Shown: positions 6,845-12,279 of the stretch, piece after piece
Layout: each line of letters starts with the position of its first letter
How positions within the stretch are numbered: the first letter of the stretch is position 1
NCBI GenBank assembly: GCA_041486365.1
Contig: JBGPLH010000067.1
Span: 1 to 12,279 of the forward strand
Origin: JBGPLH01 sp041486365 [NCBI: Thermodesulfobacteriota bacterium]
Lineage (GTDB): Bacteria > JAUYMQ01
Length of the DNA stretch: 12,279 nt
Reading direction: 5' to 3'
The notes under the pieces: generated by a model
Told to the model about the DNA's origin: nothing
The model's database searches: none
What the model saw: only the letters and a program-made list of their open reading frames with translations
Position numbers and translations under genes: made by a program

Positions 6845-6896
6845 AGGGACTCCGCAAGGGAAATCGCGGCCTCCGGAAACCGGCCGGGGGCACGGA

Positions 6897-7709
6897 TCAG
6901 CGCTCGGCCTTCCCCTTTCCCCCCAGCGAGCGCGCGACATGCGCCTCCCGCGCCTTGAACGACTCCGGATCGAAGGCGGTTGAGAGCAGCGCGTCGCCGT
7001 CGGCGAACGACGTGATCCCGGCGGACATCGCGCGGGTGACGGCGTTCGTGTGCTCCTTGGTGATCGTGATGGGCACCGCGGGCTTCGCGGCGATCTCCGC
7101 GGCCAGGGCCTCGGCCTCCGCGTCCAGCCGAGCGGCGGGCACGACGCGGTTCACGAACCCCATGGCCTGGGCCTCCCGCGGCGTGAAGGGGCGGCAGGTC
7201 ATCACCAGCTCCTTCGTCATCGCGGGGCCGATCTCGCGCACGAGCCGCGGGATGCCGCCCCAGGCGAGCGGGATGCCCAGATCTATCTCCGGGATCGAGA
7301 GCACCGCGTCCTCCGCCGCCACGCGGAGATCGCAGGCCGCCATGATCACGATGCCGCCGCCCACGGCATGGCCCTGCACCTTGGCGATGGTCACCGCGCG
7401 CATCTGCTCGATCGCGTCGGCCATCCGGAGTCCGAGCTGCCCCACCTCCCGCCGCTCGCCCCAGGACTTCCCCGATGCCGGCGCCGCGTCGGCGATGGAC
7501 GGATCCCGCAGATCCGCCCCCGCGCAGAAGGCGCGCCCCGCGCCTCCCAGGATCACGACGCGCAGGTCGGGGCGCTCGTCGAACCAGCGCGCCGCCGCGG
7601 CCAGCTCTCGCAGCGTCGCCGCGCCCAGCGCGTTCAGCCGCTCGGGGCGATTGAGGGTGAGCCGGCCGATGGGGCCTTCGGCCGAGACGATCAGCGTTTC
7701 GAAGGGCAT
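6897..7709 (-). CDS. Enoyl-CoA hydratase/isomerase family protein (crotonase 2)
   Basis: 270 residues, the typical length. It shows LNRPERLNALG (19-29), the oxyanion-hole segments FCAGADL (61-67) and GHAVGGG (113-119), and catalytic-type glutamates E141 in PEIDLGIP and E167 in TKELVM, so it should be an active hydratase. A 20-residue loop after CAGADLRDPS is family-variable. It differs strongly from the crotonase at 3467-4174 and is not a recent duplicate. The substrate is not readable. It is transcribed divergently from the transglutaminase-like operon and stands 114 bases before the co-oriented PQQ dehydrogenase. GGAG upstream of the ATG supports the start. Confidence 0.9.
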   Translation of the reverse strand: MPFETLIVSAEGPIGRLTLNRPERLNALGAATLRELAAAARWFDERPDLRVVILGGAGRAFCAGADLRDPSIADAAPASGKSWGERREVGQLGLRMADAIEQMRAVTIAKVQGHAVGGGIVIMAACDLRVAAEDAVLSIPEIDLGIPLAWGGIPRLVREIGPAMTKELVMTCRPFTPREAQAMGFVNRVVPAARLDAEAEALAAEIAAKPAVPITITKEHTNAVTRAMSAGITSFADGDALLSTAFDPESFKAREAHVARSLGGKGKAER

Positions 7710-7742
7710 CGCGATCTCCGGAAGAAGAGGGTGCGCGCGAAG

Positions 7743-7770
7743 GGTATCCCATCGCGCCCCGGGCGTTCAA
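7743..7770 (-). promoter_or_regulatory. Candidate promoter of crotonase 2
   Basis: On the minus strand TTGAAC (7770 to 7765) and GATACC (7748 to 7743) are 16 bases apart, about 34 bases before the ATG at 7709. The match is modest. Confidence 0.3.
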
Positions 7771-7784
7771 GCCGCCCCGGCGCG

Positions 7785-7813
7785 TCGCATCGCCCCGGAA
7801 TCCCGGCTATACT
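7785..7813 (+). promoter_or_regulatory. Candidate promoter of the transglutaminase-Rieske-HAD-pgeF operon
   Basis: TATACT (7808-7813) is a good -10 box (5 of 6) about 42 bases before the ATG at 7856. The -35 region (TCGCAT at 7785-7790, 17-base spacer) is poor. It is the only clear AT-rich hexamer in this divergent spacer. Confidence 0.45.
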
Positions 7814-7855
7814 TCGCGCGGGGCGGAGAGCTTTCAACGATCGACGGGAGACCCG

Positions 7856-8554
7856 ATGCCTGAGACCTTGACCCATGCCGAGCCCTCCGAGGACCTCGAC
7901 CTCTACCTCGAGTCGACCTGGTTCCTCGACAGCGACTCGCCCGAGGTGTCCTCCTTCTCCGCGCGCACCATCGGCGACGCGGTATCGGACATCGACAGGG
8001 CCGTGCGGCTCTACTACGCGATCCGCGACGGCATCCGGTACAACCCCTACGCGATGTCGCGGGAGCGGGCGGACTTCCGCGCGAGCGCCATCGCCGGGGC
8101 CGAGTCGGCGTTCTGCGTCCCCAAGGCGATCCTGCTCGCCGCGACCGGACGCGCGGCCGGCATCCCGAGCCGGCTTGGCTTCGCCGATGTGCGCAACCAT
8201 CTCGCCAGCGCTCAGCTCCTGGAGAGGATGGGGACCGATATCTTCGCCTTCCACGGCTACACCGAGTTCTTCCTCGAGGGGAAATGGGTGAAGGCCACGC
8301 CGGCGTTCAACGTGGAGCTGTGCACGCGCTTCGGCGTGTTGCCGCTCGAGTTCGACGGTCGGACGGATTCGATCTTCCACCCCCACGACGCGGGGGGGCG
8401 CCGTCACATGGAGTACGTCCGCGACCGGGGCGCCCACGCCGACTTCCCCTTCGAGGAGATGATCCGCGTGTTCCGCGAAACCTACCCGCGCTTCGCCCCC
8501 TCCGACCAGACGGGCGACGCGCCGCCGCGCGACGAGATGTTCAACCCGGAGTGA
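7856..8554 (+). CDS. Transglutaminase-like domain protein
   Basis: 232 residues with no signal peptide or membrane segment. The transglutaminase/cysteine-protease-like core spans about 45-150. The nucleophile is C87 in SAFCVPKAILLAATGRAAG, followed by GIPSRLGFADV (102-112) in the usual place. H133 in FHGYTEFFLEGKW is the catalytic His. The third residue, normally the Asp of VDPT, is replaced: the aligned segment reads VKATPAFN, with T148 at the Asp position and N152 nearby. Similar TPAFN versions occur, as I recall, in a subfamily of cytoplasmic bacterial transglutaminase-like proteins, so it may still be active. The C-terminal 70 residues are acidic/basic and unassigned. It is the first gene of a four-gene operon, with 7 bases to the next. 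The substrate is unknown. Confidence 0.83.
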   Translation: MPETLTHAEPSEDLDLYLESTWFLDSDSPEVSSFSARTIGDAVSDIDRAVRLYYAIRDGIRYNPYAMSRERADFRASAIAGAESAFCVPKAILLAATGRAAGIPSRLGFADVRNHLASAQLLERMGTDIFAFHGYTEFFLEGKWVKATPAFNVELCTRFGVLPLEFDGRTDSIFHPHDAGGRRHMEYVRDRGAHADFPFEEMIRVFRETYPRFAPSDQTGDAPPRDEMFNPE

Positions 8555-8561
8555 GGCCGCC

Positions 8562-9212
8562 ATGGCCGACAAGCCCTTCGAGAGTCGCGGCATGCGATTC
8601 CTCCTGGAAGTGCGCAACTGGGAGGCGTCGCGGATCGTCGAGCTCGAGTCCTACGGAAACCCTCACCTCGACAAGAAGACGCGGGCGCTGATCGAGCTGG
8701 TGCTCCACACGATCCGGCCGAGCGGGCGCGGCCTCCGGCGCGCGCTCACGAAGGCCGCGGGGGGCGGCGCGTCGCGCGACGAGGTGATCGACGCGATCCT
8801 CGCGGCGCAGCCGGTGGCGGGGACGGAGAACGTCGCCCAGGCAATCGAGTGCATGCTCGACTGGGAAGAGGAGCGTGAGGGCGCGAAGCCGGCGAGGGGG
8901 GACGGAGACGGATTCCGCCAGGCGGCGAAGCTCGCGGAGCTTGAGTTGCGGGTGCCGAAGATCGTCCGCATCGGGGACCGCAGCGTCGCCCTGATCCGGC
9001 TCGATGCCGATCGCGTGATCGCCCTCTCCAACATCTGCCCCCATTCGGGCGGCCCGCTCGGTCTCGGCAGGCTCGAGGGCGACATCCTCACCTGCCCCTG
9101 GCACGAATGGCGCTTCGAGGTCACGAGCGGGGAGTGCCTGAACCGCCCCGGGAAGTACGCGGAGGTGTTCGAGGTGAAGGTCGAAGGGGACGAGGTCCGG
9201 GTGAAGCTATGA
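8562..9212 (+). CDS. Fusion of a degenerate CMD/AhpD-like domain and a Rieske [2Fe-2S] domain
   Basis: 216 residues. Residues 36-99 (LDKKTRALIELVLHTIRPSG to the AQAIECML helix) follow the carboxymuconolactone decarboxylase/AhpD helical pattern, including a GASRDEVIDAI motif at 69-79, but the redox CxxC and its His are absent (RPSGRGLRR stands there). After a charged linker (100-118) comes a Rieske ferredoxin domain: C159-P-H161, then C178-P-W-H181, the complete four-ligand set, ending GECLNRP. The Rieske half should carry electrons or sense redox. The N-terminal half is probably structural or multimerising. The fusion is unusual. The gene starts 7 bases after the transglutaminase stop, and its TGA overlaps the HAD ATG by 4 bases (ATGA). 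The Rieske call is firm; the CMD call is moderate. Confidence 0.8.
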   Translation: MADKPFESRGMRFLLEVRNWEASRIVELESYGNPHLDKKTRALIELVLHTIRPSGRGLRRALTKAAGGGASRDEVIDAILAAQPVAGTENVAQAIECMLDWEEEREGAKPARGDGDGFRQAAKLAELELRVPKIVRIGDRSVALIRLDADRVIALSNICPHSGGPLGLGRLEGDILTCPWHEWRFEVTSGECLNRPGKYAEVFEVKVEGDEVRVKL

Positions 9213-9958
9213 TCGACACCCGCCGCATCCGCGCCGTGTTCTTCGACGCCGCCGGCACGCTCTTCGACGTGCGGGGCGGGAGCGTCGGGACGATCTACGC
9301 GGAGGCGATGGAGCGGCACGGCGCGTCGCTTCCGCCCGGCGTGATCCAGGAACGCTTCCGCGAGGCTTTCTCCCTCGCGCCGCCGCTTGCCTTCCCCGGC
9401 GCCCACCCGCGCGACCTGCCCCTCCTCGAGCGCGCCTGGTGGCGGGACCTGGTTGCCGAGGTCATGGGTCCGGCGGGGCCCTTCGAGCGCTTCGATCAGT
9501 GCTTCGCGGAGCTCTTCGAGCTGTTCCGGACCGCGCGCGGCTGGGAGCTGGACCCGCAGGCGCGCCGCGTGCTGGACGTCCTGGCGGCGGAAGGGCAGGT
9601 CCTTGGCGTCATCACGAACTTCGACTCCCGCGTGCGCGACGTGCTGCGCCACCTCGGCATCGCGCCCTACTTCCGGAGCGTGATCCTGGCGAGCGAGGAG
9701 GGCTTCGCGAAGCCCCACCCAGGTCTCTTCCGCGCCGCCATGCGGCGCCTGCATCTGGAGGAGGGCTGCGCGATCTACGTGGGCGACGATCCGGAGAACG
9801 ACGTGGAGGGCGCGCGCGCGGCGGGGATGATCCCTGTTCTCATCGATCCGCGGGGCGGTCCCTTCCCGCCGGGGTCGTTGCGGATCGGGTCGCTGGGCGA
9901 TCTGCTCGGATGGCTCCTCGGATCGCGTGGCGAAGCGCTCGGGGAAGACCGGCCGTGA
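9209..9958 (+). CDS. HAD-superfamily hydrolase (subfamily IA)
   Basis: 249 residues. Motif I is FFDAAGTLFD (11-20): nucleophile D13 and T17 are present, but the second Asp of the usual DxDGT is Ala15, as in haloacid-dehalogenase/phosphonatase-like members (DAYGT, DWAGT). Motif II is ITNFD (135-139), motif III K168 in GFAKPHPG, and motif IV GDDPENDVEGA (192-202). A helical cap lies at about 20-115. The missing acid/base Asp makes a plain phosphatase less certain. The start was chosen as ATG 9209 because it overlaps the previous stop (ATGA) and directly precedes motif I; upstream in-frame codons fall in the Rieske gene. The stop overlaps the pgeF start by 4 bases, so translation is probably coupled on both sides. 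The substrate is unknown. Confidence 0.88.
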   Translation: MIDTRRIRAVFFDAAGTLFDVRGGSVGTIYAEAMERHGASLPPGVIQERFREAFSLAPPLAFPGAHPRDLPLLERAWWRDLVAEVMGPAGPFERFDQCFAELFELFRTARGWELDPQARRVLDVLAAEGQVLGVITNFDSRVRDVLRHLGIAPYFRSVILASEEGFAKPHPGLFRAAMRRLHLEEGCAIYVGDDPENDVEGARAAGMIPVLIDPRGGPFPPGSLRIGSLGDLLGWLLGSRGEALGEDRP

Positions 9959-10686
9959 CGGCGCCCCTTCTCGTCGCGCCGGGCTGGGAATCGGTCCCCG
10001 GCCTCATGCACGCCTTTCTCGGACGCCCCGGTCTGCCTCCGCCCGACGCCTCCGCCGAGATCCCCAAAGACCCGTTCTGCGACATGAAGAAATCGCTGGG
10101 CCTCGCCGGCCACAGGATCACGACGCTCCGCCAGGTTCACGGCGACGCGATCCTCGACGTGGCGGAGCCCGTGAAGAGCGCGGGGGACGGCGACGCCATG
10201 GCGACCGACCGGGCGGGCGTGCTGCTCGCGATTCTCACGGCCGACTGCGTGCCCGTGCTGCTCGTGGATCCGCGCCGTCGCGTCTGCGCGGCGGTCCACG
10301 CCGGATGGCGTGGAACCGCGGCGAAGATCGCTGGGAGATCCGTCGCGCATCTGTCGGTGCGCTACGGCTGCGACTCGGCCGATCTGCTCGCGGCCATCGG
10401 CCCGGCCATCGGACCCTGCTGCTTCGAGGTGGGATCGGAAGTGGTCGCGAGCTTCCGCGACGCCTGGGAGGACGAGCTCGACCCCTTCCTCGAAGCGCGC
10501 GGGGAGAAGGGGATGCTCGACCTGCGCGGCTTGAACCGGCTGTCGCTGCTCGAAACGGGTATTCCGGAGGATCGGATCGCCGTTGTGGGGCCCTGCGTGG
10601 CATGCCAGAATGCCGATTTCCATTCCTACCGACGCGAGGGCGAGAGGGCGGGCAGGCAGGTGAGCCTCGTCGGATTCCTCTCCTGA
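9955..10686 (+). CDS. pgeF: Peptidoglycan editing factor PgeF (YfiH, DUF152/laccase-domain family)
   Basis: 243 residues, the usual size, from a GTG start at 9955 that overlaps the HAD stop (GTGA) and has GGGGAAG 7 bases upstream. The Zn-site residues are intact: H62 in RQVHGD, C98 in LTADCVPVLLVDP and H115 in VHAGWRG. GPAIGPCCFEVG (149-160) and DFHSYRREG (221-229) are also family signatures. PgeF removes L-Ser wrongly put at position 1 of the stem peptide in peptidoglycan precursors (E. coli); relatives also have purine nucleosidase-type activity (FAMIN-like). It is cytoplasmic. It is the last gene of the four-gene run and converges on the phosphatase-family gene 32 bases downstream, with no terminator seen between them. 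Confidence 0.93.
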   Translation: MTAPLLVAPGWESVPGLMHAFLGRPGLPPPDASAEIPKDPFCDMKKSLGLAGHRITTLRQVHGDAILDVAEPVKSAGDGDAMATDRAGVLLAILTADCVPVLLVDPRRRVCAAVHAGWRGTAAKIAGRSVAHLSVRYGCDSADLLAAIGPAIGPCCFEVGSEVVASFRDAWEDELDPFLEARGEKGMLDLRGLNRLSLLETGIPEDRIAVVGPCVACQNADFHSYRREGERAGRQVSLVGFLS

Positions 10687-10718
10687 TCCCGACTCCAGGA
10701 ACCAGCGACCGTCTCCAT

Positions 10719-11936
10719 TCACCGCGATGACGGCCCGACCGTCCTTGCCCCGGCCCGCCTCCTCACGATCACCACCAGCCCGCCCGCCGCCATGACCGCC
10801 GCCATCCCCGCAGCCGCCCAGGGCGAGAGCATCGGCACCGAATCCGAGAGCGCCAGGCGCAGGTCCTGGCCCGCGTCGATCGTCGAGCCCGGGATGGCCG
10901 GGAGGCCGAGCAGGCCGAGCGAGAGGTTGCCGCCGTCGCCGTTGCGGATGGGCGGGAGGATCGCGTTGTAGTCGGGGCGCCCGCTGCCGGGGTCCTGGCG
11001 GGTGAGAGGATTGAGGGCGTAGAGGTCCGCGCCCTGCGCGACGCCTGCCCCCCAGACGAGGAAGGGGATCCGGTAGTTCAGCACGTTCGTCGCGTCGGAA
11101 TGATCGGTGCCGGTCCCGCCGTGATCCGTCGAGAGGATGATGACCGTGTGGCCGTCGAGCACCGGGTCGTTCTCCACGAGATTGAAGACCGCGCCGAGGT
11201 AGCCGTTCACGTTCAGCACCGCGTTGTTCCACGTCGAGGATCCCCACCCCGTCGCATGCCCCGCCGAGTCCGGATCCACGTAGTGCACGAAGGAATACCG
11301 GAAGTGGCTCGATCCCATGGCGGTGACGAAGGCCGCGTTCATGTTGGCGGCGGTCGCGGGAGAGCCCGTGGACATCTGCACGTAGGTGTCGATCTTGTCC
11401 CGCCCGTTGTCGGGACCCGTCGTGTCCGACGCGCCGTTGGTCCCGTCGTAGGAGTGGTCGTAGAGCACGAACTTGGTCTTGCTCGCATAGTGGGACGTCG
11501 ACAGGCCGTTGTCGTGCGCCACGTCGAAGACACTCGCCTTGTAGGGGATGTTCAGGTTGCCCGTGTTGTGGAGCGTCTCGGTGGGCCCGGGGTCGGTGTT
11601 CGAGGTGTATCCGTGGTGCACCGTGTTGGGCTGCCCCGAGGGCTGGAGCACCGGGCGTCCCGTGATCATGCACGTGTGGTTGGGCAGCGTGATCGTGTGG
11701 GTGTAGTCCGTGCGCGCGTTGAAGGTCGTCGCGCCCTCGTCGACGAAGCGCTTGAAGTTGCCGTAGTGCGACGGATCGGTCGCGATGAGGTTCTGCAGGA
11801 GGTCCGCACGCAGGCCGTCCACGCTGATGTGGATCACGTACTGCACCGCGCCCGCGCCCGCCGCGAGCGGAAGGAGCAGGACGAGCAGGACGCCGAGCAG
11901 GAGAGCGAGGGAGGAAGCGTGCCTTGATCTCGTCAT
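10719..11936 (-). CDS. Secreted alkaline phosphatase-superfamily protein (nucleotide pyrophosphatase/phosphodiesterase type)
   Basis: 405 residues. Signal peptide: MTRSRHASS, a leucine-rich core (10-25), cleavage likely near AAGAGA (25-30). Metal and catalytic residues of the NPP family are visible: D40 in ISVDGLR, T83 as nucleophile in TLPNHT, D223 and H227 in DPDSAGHATG, D271-H272 in STDHGG, and H279 in TDHSD. It therefore has the full two-metal set and should hydrolyse phosphodi- or monoesters outside the cytoplasm. The C-terminus reads VPMLSPW (367-373), a hydrophobic segment (374-390), then RRR, closely like the IPTL-CTERM exosortase tail, so it is probably anchored or sorted. GGAG upstream of the ATG supports the start. 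The gene converges on pgeF. The substrate is unknown. Confidence 0.87.
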   Translation of the reverse strand: MTRSRHASSLALLLGVLLVLLLPLAAGAGAVQYVIHISVDGLRADLLQNLIATDPSHYGNFKRFVDEGATTFNARTDYTHTITLPNHTCMITGRPVLQPSGQPNTVHHGYTSNTDPGPTETLHNTGNLNIPYKASVFDVAHDNGLSTSHYASKTKFVLYDHSYDGTNGASDTTGPDNGRDKIDTYVQMSTGSPATAANMNAAFVTAMGSSHFRYSFVHYVDPDSAGHATGWGSSTWNNAVLNVNGYLGAVFNLVENDPVLDGHTVIILSTDHGGTGTDHSDATNVLNYRIPFLVWGAGVAQGADLYALNPLTRQDPGSGRPDYNAILPPIRNGDGGNLSLGLLGLPAIPGSTIDAGQDLRLALSDSVPMLSPWAAAGMAAVMAAGGLVVIVRRRAGARTVGPSSR

Positions 11937-11970
11937 GCGGCGACTCCAGGGAGGAAGTCCCTCGGGGGCC

Positions 11971-11986
11971 GGCCCGTCGACGGGCC
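11971..11986. promoter_or_regulatory. 16-bp perfect palindrome between the SRPBCC and phosphatase genes
   Basis: GGCCCGTCGACGGGCC is a perfect palindrome in the 66-base gap between two co-oriented minus-strand genes. A second small hairpin, AGGGA/TCCCT (11948-11952 and 11958-11962, 5-base loop), lies between it and the phosphatase start. It could be an operator or a terminator-like structure for the upstream gene; no T-run follows. Confidence 0.45.
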
Positions 11987-12002
11987 CGCGCCCTCCGGAA
12001 GA

Positions 12003-12279
12003 CTAGCCTTCTCCGAAGGCCGCACGCAACCGGCGGTGGCGGTGCCGGAATGTGCCGCGGAGGATGGGGAGAAAGAGCCAGCGGAGCCCGGGAATGCGCG
12101 GCTCGAACTGGATCCGGTCGATCACGCGGCAGCCGCCATCCACGGGCTCGATCCGCCGTTCGTGGACCCAGCGTCGCTGGCTGAGCATGGTCGAGACCTC
12201 GCGGAACCCGCGGCCCGGCTCGATGCGCTCGAAGCCGATGTCGTCGTAGTCGACGGGCAAGAGGCCGAAGAGAAAGACC
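12003..12279 (-). CDS. SRPBCC (START/Bet v1-like) family protein, 5' end outside window
   Basis: The frame is open to the window edge; 91 residues are visible before the stop at 12003. An in-frame TTG at 12258-12260 could be read as a start, but coding-like sequence (VFLFGLLPVDYDD) continues upstream, so I treat the gene as cut. The pattern of strands, with the MLSQRRWVHERRIEPVDGG stretch, CRVIDRIQFEP, then a hydrophobic helix and FRHRHRRLRAAFG at the end, matches the C-terminal half of SRPBCC/polyketide-cyclase-like ligand-binding proteins, whose last helix often ends in a similar HRHRRL motif. It would bind a hydrophobic ligand. No function is assigned. Confidence 0.65.
   Translation of the reverse strand, partial: VFLFGLLPVDYDDIGFERIEPGRGFREVSTMLSQRRWVHERRIEPVDGGCRVIDRIQFEPRIPGLRWLFLPILRGTFRHRHRRLRAAFGEG

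Noticed and set aside
6783-6893. N-terminal extension of the PQQ dehydrogenase from an upstream ATG
   Set aside because: It would put 37 Arg/Pro-rich residues before a clean signal peptide; starting at 6782 gives a normal secretory N-terminus.
9775-11673. Very long minus-strand open frame (about 632 codons)
   Set aside because: It covers pgeF antisense and the phosphatase gene in another frame. The real genes there have clear family motifs; this frame has none and is Arg/Pro/His-rich.
1-12279. Defence island, prophage or other mobile system
   Set aside because: No nuclease, helicase, toxin-antitoxin, integrase, transposase or phage structural motif is seen in any frame; base composition looks even except in the short 4.3 kb repeat.

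Overview
The window is compact, very GC-rich bacterial DNA holding twelve protein genes (two cut by the window edges). No rRNA, tRNA, CRISPR array, transposase or phage gene is visible. The longest non-coding stretch is 259 bases (4175-4433). Secreted proteins with signal peptides, C-terminal membrane anchors resembling IPTL/PEP-CTERM sorting tails, and an Asp/Asn-rich Ca-binding-like repeat followed by DECA point to a Gram-negative, probably uncultured soil or sediment bacterium (Planctomycetes, Eisenbacteria, Binatota and Myxococcota are all possible). An F420-type LLM oxidoreductase suggests the host makes F420. The lineage assignment is inference.

Layout. 1-1177 (+): 3' part of a YiiM-like MOSC protein, overlapping a pirin/YhhW-type cupin. 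1197-4174 (-): a three-gene run (crotonase, LLM oxidoreductase, FAD monooxygenase), with a hairpin repeat between the first two genes. 4175-4433: a divergent promoter region with three 24-bp imperfect tandem repeats. 4434-5366 (+): a beta-hydroxyacid (3-hydroxyisobutyrate-type) dehydrogenase, ending tail-to-tail, with no gap, against 5367-6782 (-), a secreted PQQ-type sugar dehydrogenase. 6897-7709 (-): a second crotonase. 7710-7855: a short divergent promoter region. 7856-10686 (+): a tight four-gene operon (transglutaminase-like protein, degenerate CMD-Rieske fusion, HAD hydrolase, PgeF). 10719-11936 (-): a secreted nucleotide pyrophosphatase/alkaline phosphatase-family protein. 12003-12279 (-): 3' part of an SRPBCC protein.

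Function. The crotonase/LLM/FAD/dehydrogenase block looks like accessory catabolism of acyl-CoA or branched-chain/aromatic substrates, but the substrate cannot be read from sequence. The 7856-10686 operon ties a cytoplasmic transglutaminase-fold protein, a Rieske protein and a HAD hydrolase to PgeF, which edits peptidoglycan precursors. The two secreted enzymes share the same C-terminal anchor architecture and so probably the same sorting route. No defence or mobile system was found. The most interesting items are the operon with the unusual fusion, the paired sorting tails, and two intergenic repeats that look like members of dispersed families.
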